From Pseudoxanthomonas kalamensis DSM 18571 (GTDB lineage: Bacteria; Pseudomonadota; Gammaproteobacteria; Xanthomonadales; Xanthomonadaceae): DNA of 64,000 bases. The translations under genes were made by a program, and so were the position numbers. Below are positions 45,122-53,299 of this stretch, one piece after another (position 1 is the first letter of the stretch; each line of letters starts with the position of its first letter). The stretch is from positions 62,001 to 126,000 of the forward strand of contig NZ_PDWQ01000001.1 in NCBI RefSeq assembly GCF_010211745.1, in the 5' to 3' direction. The notes under the pieces are model-generated. The model made no database searches and was not told the DNA's origin. It saw nothing but the letters and a program-made list of their open reading frames with translations.

Positions 45122-47548
45122 CTAGGGCACGGACTCGGGCAAGGCGTAGGCAATGACGTAATCGCCGCGATCGGGCGAACCGCGGGTGCCGCCGGCCGAA
45201 ACCACCACGTACTGGCGACCGCTGCCCGGCGCAACGTAGCTCATCGGCGTGGCCTGCGCCCCGACCGGCAACCGCCCCTTCCATAACTCCTTGCCGCTGG
45301 CGATGTCCAGCGCACGCAGGAAGTAATCCTGGGTGCCGGCATGGAACACCAGCCCGGAAGCGGTGCTGACGCCGCCGCCCAGGGTCGGCATGCCGACCTC
45401 GAACGGAATCGTCACGTGCATGCCGCCGACCACGACGTCGCGGACCGAACCGGCAGGCCGCTGCCAGAGCAGGGTCTGCGTGTTCAGGTCGATCGCCGAA
45501 TAGGTTCCCCACGGCGGTGCGTGACAGGGCACGCCCAGCGGCGAGTTGAACATCCCGTTGCGGATGGCGAAGGGCGTGCCTTCCATCGGATAGATGCTGC
45601 CGGCGCCGTGTCCCGCCTGCACGTCATCCGGATCCAGCTGCGCGCGCGGAATCAGCTGCATCACCTGCGGGATGCGGATGTCGTTGACGAACAGATAGCC
45701 ACGGGATTCGTCGATCGCCACGCTGCCCCAGTTCATGCCACCGAAATTGCCCGGATAGACCAGGGTGGGCTCGGTGCTCGGCGCGCTGAAATCACCCAGG
45801 TAGCGCAGCTTGCGGAAAGCGATGCGGCAGGCCAGCTGGTCGAAGAAGGTCGCGCCCCACATCATCTTTTCGGTCAGCGGCTGCGCGCCGATCGCCGGCA
45901 TCCCGACCGAGTACGGCTGGGTCGGGCTGACCCGGTCGCCTTCGGCATGCTCCTGCGGCACCGGCTTTTCCGCCACCTCGGTGATCGGGGTGCCATCGCG
46001 GCGGTCGAGCACGAAGATCTGCCCGCGCTTGGTCACCTGGACCAGTGCCGGCACGGTGCCGCCCTTGCCGTCGGGCATGTCGTACAACGCCGGCTGCGCG
46101 GGCACGTCGTAGTCCCACAGATCGTGGTGGGTGGTCTGGAATTTCCAGCGCACGCGCCCGGTCGCCAGTTCCAGCGCGACTACCGACGAACTGTATTCAT
46201 CCGCCGCCGGTGAACGGTGCCCGCCCCAGAAATCGGGTTCCTGATTGCCGGTAGGCAGGTAGATCAGCCCCAGTGCTTCGTCGAAGGCCGGGGTCGACCA
46301 CACGTTCGGGGTGCCGCGGGTGTAGGTGCCGCCTTCCGGAGGCAGCAGGGTGATTTTGGGATTGCCCAGGTCCCAGGCCCAGACCAGCGCGCCGGTATCG
46401 GCGTCGAATGCGCGCACCACCCCGGACGGCTCGTCCACCGAGCGGCCGTCGAACACCCAGCCACCGACGATCACCCGGTTCTGCGCCACCGTCGGCATCG
46501 AGGTCGGGAAGTAGTAGCCATGCTTGATCTCACCCATGCCGACCTTCAGGTCGACCTCGCCGTTGTCGCCGAAATCCGCGCAGACCCGGCCATCATCGGC
46601 GTCGATCTCGATCAGGCGCGCATCGACCGTGGTCAGCACGATCCGCCGCCGGCAGGTAGCCGGCTCGTCTGCCGGCACGTCCGCGGCAACGGCTTCGGCG
46701 ACGGGCGTATCGTCCTCCGTCGCCTGCAACGGCCGGGGCACGGCCGCGGGTTCGTAATAGCCGACGCCGCGGCAGCGGTTCCAGATCTGCGAATCGGCGA
46801 CTTGCGGGTCGTAGCGCCATTTCTCGCGGCCACTGTCCGCATCCAGCGCAATCACCCGGTTCATCGGCGTGCATAGGTACAGGCTGTCGCCGACCTGGAT
46901 CGGGGTGTTCTGGTCCTCCGAGAACGGACTGGGCGGCTCGCCGGTGCGGAAAGTCCAGGCGACCTGCAACTGATCCACGTTGTCGGGCGTGATCTGCGCG
47001 GCCGGGGTGAAACGGGTGCCGCGCGGCGTGCGGCCGTAGTACTGCCAGTTGCCCGGCGCCGATGCCGCCGGCGCGGCGATCACGTCGCCGGCCGCGCCGA
47101 TGCCGGTCACGCCGTGCGGGAAGAACATGGCCATACCGCAGACAATCAGGATGGCGCCCAGTGCAGCGACCAACCACCGGGATTGCCGCTGCACCCGCAC
47201 GTCGCCGCGCAAGGCCGGCCACAACAGTGCCGCCAGCAGCGCCAGCACCAGCACCGGCGCCAGTCGCGGCACCAGCGGCCAGAACGACAGCCCCACTTCC
47301 CACAGGGCCCAGACCACGGTGCCGACGAATACCGCGGCATACAGCCAGGCACCGGCTGGCCGCCGCAGCAGGTACAGGATTCCCGACAGCGCCAATGCGC
47401 TGCCGGCGATCAGGTAATACCAGGAGCCGCCAAGCGCGACCAGGCGCAGGCCGCCAACGGCCAGCACCGCGCCGATCAGCACCAGCGCAACGCCGAACGC
47501 GCGCAGCAGAATGCGCGCCGTCTTGCCGGGAGAATGATCTTTGAACAT
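45122..47548 (-). CDS. gcd: membrane-bound PQQ-dependent glucose/quinate-type dehydrogenase
   Basis: Protein of 808 residues. Five N-terminal membrane helices (about 15-145) anchor an eight-bladed propeller in the periplasm. PQQ-enzyme sequence is clear: WQYYGRTPRGTRFTPAAQIT, HGYYFPTSMPTVAQNRVIVG, KFQTTHHDLWDYDVPAQPAL and NFGGMNWGSVAIDESRGYLF. Such enzymes oxidise aldoses or quinate/shikimate and pass electrons to ubiquinone; which substrate is used here is not determinable. ATG at 47548 has a GGGGAAC-type site upstream. No pqq biosynthesis gene is in the window. Confidence 0.93.
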   Translation of the reverse strand: MFKDHSPGKTARILLRAFGVALVLIGAVLAVGGLRLVALGGSWYYLIAGSALALSGILYLLRRPAGAWLYAAVFVGTVVWALWEVGLSFWPLVPRLAPVLVLALLAALLWPALRGDVRVQRQSRWLVAALGAILIVCGMAMFFPHGVTGIGAAGDVIAAPAASAPGNWQYYGRTPRGTRFTPAAQITPDNVDQLQVAWTFRTGEPPSPFSEDQNTPIQVGDSLYLCTPMNRVIALDADSGREKWRYDPQVADSQIWNRCRGVGYYEPAAVPRPLQATEDDTPVAEAVAADVPADEPATCRRRIVLTTVDARLIEIDADDGRVCADFGDNGEVDLKVGMGEIKHGYYFPTSMPTVAQNRVIVGGWVFDGRSVDEPSGVVRAFDADTGALVWAWDLGNPKITLLPPEGGTYTRGTPNVWSTPAFDEALGLIYLPTGNQEPDFWGGHRSPAADEYSSSVVALELATGRVRWKFQTTHHDLWDYDVPAQPALYDMPDGKGGTVPALVQVTKRGQIFVLDRRDGTPITEVAEKPVPQEHAEGDRVSPTQPYSVGMPAIGAQPLTEKMMWGATFFDQLACRIAFRKLRYLGDFSAPSTEPTLVYPGNFGGMNWGSVAIDESRGYLFVNDIRIPQVMQLIPRAQLDPDDVQAGHGAGSIYPMEGTPFAIRNGMFNSPLGVPCHAPPWGTYSAIDLNTQTLLWQRPAGSVRDVVVGGMHVTIPFEVGMPTLGGGVSTASGLVFHAGTQDYFLRALDIASGKELWKGRLPVGAQATPMSYVAPGSGRQYVVVSAGGTRGSPDRGDYVIAYALPESVP

Positions 47549-47585
47549 TTCCGGTTCCCCTTGCGAGTCAAGACAGTCGGACAAC

Positions 47586-47614
47586 GCCGGACGCACCTTG
47601 AAGGAGCGTCCGGC
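47586..47614. other. perfect hairpin in the gcd leader
   Basis: GCCGGACGC (47586-47594) and GCGTCCGGC (47606-47614) pair perfectly. The 11-base loop contains a further small palindromic core (CCTTGAAGG). It is 38 bases before the gcd ATG, without a T tract, so an mRNA leader structure or protein-binding site is more likely than a terminator. Confidence 0.5.
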
Positions 47615-47752
47615 ACGAAGGCATGCGAGGCGACGAACGATCTTTCAGGCCGCCGTCGGGACTTCCTTTCCCGCAGCACATGATAGGCGCGGACCGACGA
47701 GGCTGTCCTGCGCGGCCATGTGACACCGCGACGCGCGGCGCAGTCGCCGCAT

Positions 47753-48427
47753 TCATGGCTTCGGTCCCTGTCCCTCGTTGTCTTCCCACTTCAGCAGCCG
47801 GCGGGTGACGAAGCGGTACACCGGCTTGCCGCTGCGGAACCATGCGTCACGCACCCAGGAATGGCGCTTCAGCAGGCGCTTTTCCACCGGCGTGAGCGCT
47901 TCGCCGCAATACATGCGCTTGTGTTTGAGCAGGTGGCGCAGATCCTCGCGGTACAGCAACCGCATCCAGCGCGAGCGCGGGCTGCCGCGCACCGCCAGCT
48001 GGAAATCGATGATCGCCGGGCGGCCATCGGCCAGCACCAGCCAGTTGGCTTCCTTGGCCAGGTCGTTGTGGGCGATGCCGCGACGATGCAGCTGCTGCAA
48101 CAGGCGCCGCGCCGCGCGGAAATAAGCGATCTCGCCACGCGGCGGGCGCAGGTACATCGCGGTGCCGTCCAGATAGCTGCGATCCAGCCGGCGACCGTCC
48201 CAGCCCAGCAACTGCGGGGTATCGGCCTGACCCTGCAACTGCCGCAGCGCCCGCGCCTCGCGCACTGCCAGCCGCCAGGCCGGCAGCCGCAGCCACCACG
48301 GCGTGGCCGACAGGTCGCGGCGCACGAACACCCCGGCCGCACCGCGCATCAGGGCCACGCGGCCGAAGCTGTCGGCCTTCAGCGCGCGCAGTTCGGTGGC
48401 ATCCGTGTCGATCGGCATCCGGGTCAT
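47753..48427 (-). CDS. small RIO/WaaP-like protein kinase
   Basis: Kinase-fold protein of 224 residues. The catalytic loop is His120-Asn-Asp122-Leu-Ala-Lys125-x-x-Asn128 in IAHNDLAKEANWLV, and the metal-binding Asp141 is in IIDFQLAV. The N-lobe is small. It resembles RIO-type and lipopolysaccharide (WaaP/Kdo) kinases; I cannot choose between protein and sugar/lipid substrates. A basic C-terminal tail (about 175-218) may contact membranes or nucleic acid. TAGAAT ends 6 bases before the ATG. It is divergent from the DedA/PAP2/LssY gene. Confidence 0.8.
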   Translation of the reverse strand: MTRMPIDTDATELRALKADSFGRVALMRGAAGVFVRRDLSATPWWLRLPAWRLAVREARALRQLQGQADTPQLLGWDGRRLDRSYLDGTAMYLRPPRGEIAYFRAARRLLQQLHRRGIAHNDLAKEANWLVLADGRPAIIDFQLAVRGSPRSRWMRLLYREDLRHLLKHKRMYCGEALTPVEKRLLKRHSWVRDAWFRSGKPVYRFVTRRLLKWEDNEGQGPKP

Positions 48428-48433
48428 CGGCGG

Positions 48434-48481
48434 ATTCTAAACCGGGAGCGCGGATGCCCCGCCTATTGCCCCGCCTATAAT
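48434..48481. promoter_or_regulatory. divergent -10-like hexamers in a 63-base spacer
   Basis: TAGAAT on the minus strand (48434-48439) lies 6 bases before the kinase ATG; TATAAT on the plus strand (48476-48481), a perfect -10, lies 9 bases before the DedA/PAP2/LssY ATG. Neither gene has a Shine-Dalgarno, so both may start with very short or no leaders. Confidence 0.45.
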
Positions 48482-48490
48482 CGGCCGGCG

Positions 48491-50491
48491 ATGAATTCCT
48501 CCTGGTTCGATGCCCTGCTGGCCTGGATCGGTGCGCATCCGGTGGCCGCAGGCGCGGTGATCCTGGGCGTCGCCTTCCTCGATGCGCTGATCGTGGTCGG
48601 TGCAGTAGTGCCTGCGCTGCCGCTGCTGTTCGCGGTCGGCGTGCTGGTCGGCATGGGCGAAGTCTCCGGCCCCTACGCCTGGGCCTGCGCCGCGCTGGGC
48701 GCCTTCGCCGGCGACACCATCAGCTTCTGGGTCGGCCACCGCTGGGGGCCGCAATTGCGCAACCACTGGCCGTTTCGCCGCTATCCGCAGCTGCTCGACC
48801 GCGGCGAGGCGGTGTTCCGACGCAACGCCCTGAAGGGCATTCTGATCGCCCGCTACGCCGGACCGATCCGCCCGTTCGTCCCGGCCATCGCCGGCATGCT
48901 GGGCATGCCGCTGCGCCGCTACCTGCCGATCAGCGCGTTCGCCGCGATCAGCTGGGCCTTGCTGTTCCTGCTGCCGGGCTGGCTGCTCGGCCAGGCCTAC
49001 GACGCGGTGGCTGCGGTGGCCGGGCGGCTGACCATGGTGCTGGGCCTGCTGCTGGTCGTGCTGGCGCTGGCCTGGGTACTGGTGCTGTACAGCTATCGCT
49101 GGTTCGCCGACCACGCCGACAACCTGCTGGCGCGGGCATTGACCTGGTCGCACAAGCATCCGGTGCTCGGCCGCTACTCGATCGCCGTGTTCGATCCGCG
49201 CCGGCGCGAATCGGTGTCGCTGGCAGTGCTGGCGGTGCTGCTGCTGGCGGTCGGCTGGATGTGGTTCGTGTTCCTCGGTGTAGTGCTGGGCCACGGCGAG
49301 CCGCTGCGCATCGACCTGGCCGTGCACGAACTGATGCTGGGCCTGCGCAATCCGCTGGCCGACCCGCTGATGGCGGCGTTGGCGGCGCTGGGCGATCTGC
49401 AGGTGCTGGCGCCGGCGGTACTGCTGGCGCTGGGCTATCTGGTCTGGCGGCGGCGCTGGATGGCCGCCGTCCACTGGCTGGTGGCGCTGGCTTTCGGCGG
49501 CGTGCTGACCGCCTGGCTGGGTGCGATGGTCGATATCCCCAAGCCACCGGCGGTCAGCAGCGGCTTCGGCTTCCCCTCGGTGGCGGTCACCATGGCCACC
49601 ATTACCTTCGGTTTCTTCGCCGTGCTGATCGCGCGCGAATTGCCCGGTCGCGATCGCATCTGGCCCTATCTGGTCTCGGGCATCGTGGTGGCGTTGATCG
49701 GCTTCGGCCGGCTGTACCTGGGCGCGCACTGGCTGAGCGACGTGATCGGCGGGATGCTGCTGGGCATCCTCTGGCTACTGGTGCTGGGCATCGCCTACCG
49801 GCGCCGGGTGACCCGCTCGTTCTGGGTCAAGCCGGTCGCCGCGTTGTTCTACGGCGCCTTCGCCGTGGCCGCGTTGTGGCATGCGCCGCGCAACGTCGAT
49901 GCGACCCTGGCCCGATTCGAAATCCCGCTGCCGACGCCGTCATTGGCCATCGACGCTTGGTGGAGCGACGACTGGCGGCTATTGCCGGCGCGACGCAACG
50001 AATTCGACGACGTGCAGCGCTGGCCGCTGGACGTACAGATCGCCGGCCCGCTGCCGCAGCTGCAGCGGCAGCTGGAAGCCGATGGCTGGCAGGTGCAACC
50101 GCAAGCCAGCTGGGAGCAGGCGCTGAACCTGCTGGACGCCGACCTGCCGATCGACGAACAGCCGGTGCTGCCGGCTACCCTGGACACCCGCGCCGAAGAC
50201 CTGCTGATGCTGAAACTGGTGCCCGGCAGCCAGCGCATCCAGGCCTTGCGCCTGTGGGCCGCTCCGGCCCGGCTGCAACCGGGCGACGTGCCGCTGTGGA
50301 TCGGCAGCGCGCAGACCCTGCAGCACCATCAGGCGTTGGGGATGATCGGCCTGTGGTTGCCGCTGGCCGAGGCCGATGCCTCGCTGGAGTCGCTGGCAGC
50401 CAGTCTGCAGGGCGTGTCGCTGCGGATCGAGCCGCGCGAAACCTCGGGCATTCCGGTCCTGCGCGCACGGCTGGACGACGGCACAGATTGA
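48491..50491 (+). CDS. DedA/PAP2/LssY-like three-domain membrane protein
   Basis: Protein of 666 residues. The DedA domain (about 1-205) has VVGAVVPALPLLFAVGVLVG and ARYAGPIRPFVPAIAGMLGM. A PAP2-type phosphatase domain (about 245-440) follows, with Arg407, His413 and Asp417 in GFGRLYLGAHWLSDV. The usual first motif Lys-x6-Arg-Pro is not intact, and the PSGH motif is PSVA at 362-365, so Gly and His are lost. The C-terminal 200 residues resemble the LssY C-terminal domain. DedA proteins move polyprenyl or phospholipids and PAP2 removes phosphates, so a lipid-recycling role is likely, but PAP2 activity is doubtful. Confidence 0.85.
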   Translation: MNSSWFDALLAWIGAHPVAAGAVILGVAFLDALIVVGAVVPALPLLFAVGVLVGMGEVSGPYAWACAALGAFAGDTISFWVGHRWGPQLRNHWPFRRYPQLLDRGEAVFRRNALKGILIARYAGPIRPFVPAIAGMLGMPLRRYLPISAFAAISWALLFLLPGWLLGQAYDAVAAVAGRLTMVLGLLLVVLALAWVLVLYSYRWFADHADNLLARALTWSHKHPVLGRYSIAVFDPRRRESVSLAVLAVLLLAVGWMWFVFLGVVLGHGEPLRIDLAVHELMLGLRNPLADPLMAALAALGDLQVLAPAVLLALGYLVWRRRWMAAVHWLVALAFGGVLTAWLGAMVDIPKPPAVSSGFGFPSVAVTMATITFGFFAVLIARELPGRDRIWPYLVSGIVVALIGFGRLYLGAHWLSDVIGGMLLGILWLLVLGIAYRRRVTRSFWVKPVAALFYGAFAVAALWHAPRNVDATLARFEIPLPTPSLAIDAWWSDDWRLLPARRNEFDDVQRWPLDVQIAGPLPQLQRQLEADGWQVQPQASWEQALNLLDADLPIDEQPVLPATLDTRAEDLLMLKLVPGSQRIQALRLWAAPARLQPGDVPLWIGSAQTLQHHQALGMIGLWLPLAEADASLESLAASLQGVSLRIEPRETSGIPVLRARLDDGTD

Positions 50492-50515
50492 ATCAAAGAA
50501 AAGGCGCGCCGCCCG

Positions 50516-51091
50516 CTATACCCAGGCCAGCAGGCTGTCGAGCCGTGCATGCGGATCGTCTTCCTGCAACAGTTGCAGGCGCTGTCCCTGACTGATCGGC
50601 AGCAGTTCGGCCAGGCGCCAGCCCAGCCAGGTGGCGTCCTCCCGCTGCGCGGGCGGGATATTGCCCGCTGCCGGATCGATCTGCTCGAGAATCTTTTCCA
50701 GCACGGTCGCCAGCACCGCATGCTCGGGACGCAGTCGCGCCGGATCCTCCGGCATGCACCAGACCACCTCGCCCATCACCAGACCATTGTCGCGCACCCG
50801 CGTGCGCACGACCCGGAAACGGCGCCTGCCGCGCAGGCGCAACGCCAGCAGGCCGTCTTCGCCGAGGTCGAAATCCTCGATCCGCGCCTCGGTGCCGTAG
50901 GCCGCGGGCGTGGCCGGCGCACCGACCTCCTCGCCTTCCAGGATCAGGCAGACGCCGAACCCGCTGCCGTCGCGGCCGCAATCGCGGACCAGGTCCAGAT
51001 AGCGGCGCTCGAACACCCGCAGCACGATCAGGGCGCCGGGCACCAGCGCCGCATGCAGCGGGAACAGCGGCAGCGTCGTGGTTTTCTCCAT
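50516..51091 (-). CDS. LON substrate-binding domain protein (protease-free)
   Basis: Stand-alone LON N-terminal-like domain of 191 residues, with no ATPase or peptidase part. LPLFPLHAALVPGALIVLRV and FERRYLDLVRDCGRDGSGFG are the family hallmarks, followed by VGAPATPAAYGTEARIEDFD and a helical C-terminal half ending WLGWRLAELLPISQGQRLQL. The function of such proteins is not settled. TAGGAT ends 6 bases before ATG; no Shine-Dalgarno. It shares its strand with mpl 47 bases upstream. Confidence 0.9.
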   Translation of the reverse strand: MEKTTTLPLFPLHAALVPGALIVLRVFERRYLDLVRDCGRDGSGFGVCLILEGEEVGAPATPAAYGTEARIEDFDLGEDGLLALRLRGRRRFRVVRTRVRDNGLVMGEVVWCMPEDPARLRPEHAVLATVLEKILEQIDPAAGNIPPAQREDATWLGWRLAELLPISQGQRLQLLQEDDPHARLDSLLAWV

Positions 51092-51097
51092 GCGGCC

Positions 51098-51103
51098 ATC
51101 CTA
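51098..51103 (-). promoter_or_regulatory. -10-like hexamer 6 bases before the LON-domain gene
   Basis: TAGGAT on the minus strand, followed by six bases and the ATG, in the mpl spacer. Supports separate, possibly leaderless, transcription. Confidence 0.35.
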
Positions 51104-51138
51104 CGTCAGCCGGCGCGCATGGCAGGTGAAGCGGCTAC

Positions 51139-52506
51139 CTATCCGGCGTCATCCTGCAATGCGTCCAGGAACTTCCGCGGCGCACCGTCGAAACCGCCGT
51201 TGGACATGAACACCACATGGTCGCCGTCGTGCACCGTGCCCAGCAGCGCGGCGACCAGCGCATCGGCGTCGGCAACCGCCTGCGCACGGCCGCGGATGGC
51301 CGCCACCACCGCGGCCGCGTCCCAAGGCAACTGCGGACGGGCAAGGAACACCACCTCGTCGGCCGCGTCCAGCGACGGCGCCAGCGCGGTGGCATGCGCG
51401 CCCAGCCGCATCGAATTGCTGCGCGGCTCCATCGCCACCACGATACGGGCGTCGCCGACCCGTGCCCGCAATCCGGCCAGAGTGGTCGCGATGGCGGTCG
51501 GGTGGTGGGCGAAATCGTCGTAGACGGTGACTCCGCGTGCCTGCCCCAGCACTTCCAGCCGGCGTTTGATGCCGCCGAAATCGCGCAGCGCCGGCATCAC
51601 CACCGCCGGGTCCACGCCGACCGCGGCACAGGCAGCCAGTGCGGCCAGTGCGTTCAGCACATTGTGGTCGCCCAGCAGCGGCCATTCGACCGTGCCGATC
51701 TGCTCGCCGTCGCGCAGCACGGCGAAAGCGCTGCCGTCCGCCTGCCGCTTGCGCGCGCTCCACTCGAAACCGGGGTCGAAGCCGAAGCGTTCCACCGGTG
51801 TCCAGCAGCCCATCGCCAGCACTTCGGCCAGATGCGCGTCGTGGCCGTTGACGATCAACCGCCCGCGGCCGGGTACGGTACGCACGAAATGATGGAACTG
51901 GCGCTGGATCGCCGCCACGTCGGGAAAGATGTCGGCGTGGTCGTATTCCAGGTTGTTGAGGATCGCCACCGCCGGCCGGTAATGCACGAACTTGCTGCGC
52001 TTGTCGAAGAACGCGGTGTCGTACTCGTCCGCTTCGACCACGAATTCGCGACCGCCGCCGACCCGCGCCGAGACGCCGAAATCCCCGGCCACGCCGCCGA
52101 TCAGGAAGCCGGGCTCGCGACCGGCCGCCTGCAGCAGGAAGGCCAGGATCGTGGTCGTCGTGGTCTTGCCGTGGGTGCCGGCCACCGCCAGTACCTCGCG
52201 CCCGGGCAGTACGTTCTCGCGCAGCCACTCGGCGCCGGAGGTGTAGGCGCGCCCGCTGTCGAGCACCGCTTCCACTGCCGGGTTGCCACGCGACAACGCA
52301 TTGCCGATCACCACCTGCTCGCAATCGGCGGAAATGTTCTCCGGCAGATAACCCTGGCGCAGGGCGATGCCCAGCCGCTCCAGCTGGGTGGACATCGGCG
52401 GATACACCGCCTGGTCGCTGCCTTCGACCTCGTGGCCCAGTTCGCGCGCCAGCGCCGCCACCCCGCCCATGAAGGTGCCGGCGATACCGAGGATATGCAG
52501 TTTCAA
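51139..52506 (-). CDS. mpl: UDP-N-acetylmuramate:L-alanyl-gamma-D-glutamyl-meso-diaminopimelate ligase
   Basis: Peptidoglycan-recycling Mur ligase, 455 residues, adding recovered tripeptide to UDP-MurNAc. KLHILGIAGTFMGGVAALAR starts the Rossmann domain; the ATP site is AVAGTHGKTTTTTILAFLLQ and the substrate region NNLEYDHADIFPDVAAIQRQ. The best start is TTG at 52506, giving the family N-terminus; GTG at 52533 (nine residues longer) is the alternative, and no ATG is available. Together with the mltB/rlpA/dacC block, this gives wall recycling in the window. Confidence 0.93.
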   Translation of the reverse strand: MKLHILGIAGTFMGGVAALARELGHEVEGSDQAVYPPMSTQLERLGIALRQGYLPENISADCEQVVIGNALSRGNPAVEAVLDSGRAYTSGAEWLRENVLPGREVLAVAGTHGKTTTTTILAFLLQAAGREPGFLIGGVAGDFGVSARVGGGREFVVEADEYDTAFFDKRSKFVHYRPAVAILNNLEYDHADIFPDVAAIQRQFHHFVRTVPGRGRLIVNGHDAHLAEVLAMGCWTPVERFGFDPGFEWSARKRQADGSAFAVLRDGEQIGTVEWPLLGDHNVLNALAALAACAAVGVDPAVVMPALRDFGGIKRRLEVLGQARGVTVYDDFAHHPTAIATTLAGLRARVGDARIVVAMEPRSNSMRLGAHATALAPSLDAADEVVFLARPQLPWDAAAVVAAIRGRAQAVADADALVAALLGTVHDGDHVVFMSNGGFDGAPRKFLDALQDDAG

Positions 52507-52595
52507 ATCGGAACGTCCGTGCGGAAACCGCACACTTTAGCGGAGCCGCTGGCGTCCGCCAGTCCTTCCCGGTGAATCCGGGCGGGGACGCGCAA

Positions 52596-53174
52596 TCAGC
52601 CGACGTCCTTGCCCGGCGCCAACGCCTCGACGATGCGGTTGAACACCTCGTCCAGCTCGCCGACGCCGTCGACCACGGTCAGCTCGCCTTCCTGACGGTA
52701 GAAATCGATCACCGGCGCGGTCTGGTCGGTATAGACCTGCAGGCGCTTGCGCACCGATTCGGGATTGTCGTCGGCACGGCCCTCGGCCTGGGCGCGGCCG
52801 GCGATGCGCTCGACCAACAGTTCGGTCGGCACTTCCAGCTGCACGGCAGCATCGAACTTCTGCCCCAGCCGGGCCAACAGCTGGCCCAGCGCGGCGGCCT
52901 GCGCCAGGTTGCGCGGATAACCGTCGAGGATGAAGCCGGCCTCGGTATCCGCGCGCGAGAAACGGTCTTCCAGCATGCCCAGCAGGATGTCGTCGCTGAC
53001 CAGTTCGCCGCGCGCCATCACTTCCTTGGCCTGCAGACCCAGCGGACTGCCGGCCGCCACTTCGGCGCGCAGCAGGTCGCCGGTGGAGATGTGCGGCACC
53101 TGCAGGTAATCCTTCAGCCGCGCTGCCTGCGTGCCCTTGCCCGAACCGGGCGGACCCAAAAGAACCAGTCGCAT
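52596..53174 (-). CDS. adk: adenylate kinase, short-LID type
   Basis: Interconverts AMP, ATP and ADP. The 192 residues have P-loop GPPGSGKGTQA, the AMP site HISTGDLLRAEVAAG and GFILDGYPRNLAQA, and Arg pairs in ERIAGRA and KRLQVY. The LID is only a short loop (AGRAQAEGRADDNP), as in eukaryotic-type and xanthomonad Adk, with no zinc Cys. A GAGGGAG Shine-Dalgarno precedes the ATG. It is divergent from PPi-PFK, a neighbouring nucleotide/PPi enzyme. Confidence 0.97.
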   Translation of the reverse strand: MRLVLLGPPGSGKGTQAARLKDYLQVPHISTGDLLRAEVAAGSPLGLQAKEVMARGELVSDDILLGMLEDRFSRADTEAGFILDGYPRNLAQAAALGQLLARLGQKFDAAVQLEVPTELLVERIAGRAQAEGRADDNPESVRKRLQVYTDQTAPVIDFYRQEGELTVVDGVGELDEVFNRIVEALAPGKDVG

Positions 53175-53299
53175 CGAATCACTCCCTCAACCAGAATTGC
53201 GGACGGCGGCTTGCCGCGCTGCGTTAGAATCACGCGCCCGTGCGCACCGCTCTGACAACTGCAGCTTACCGCATCCACTTCCACGGAAACCTACCCACC

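Noticed and set aside
53240-53299. GTG start 20 codons upstream of PPi-PFK
   Set aside because: The extra residues do not belong to the family N-terminus, which begins at MVEGTLLYAQSGG. The GTG may only mark the transcription start region.
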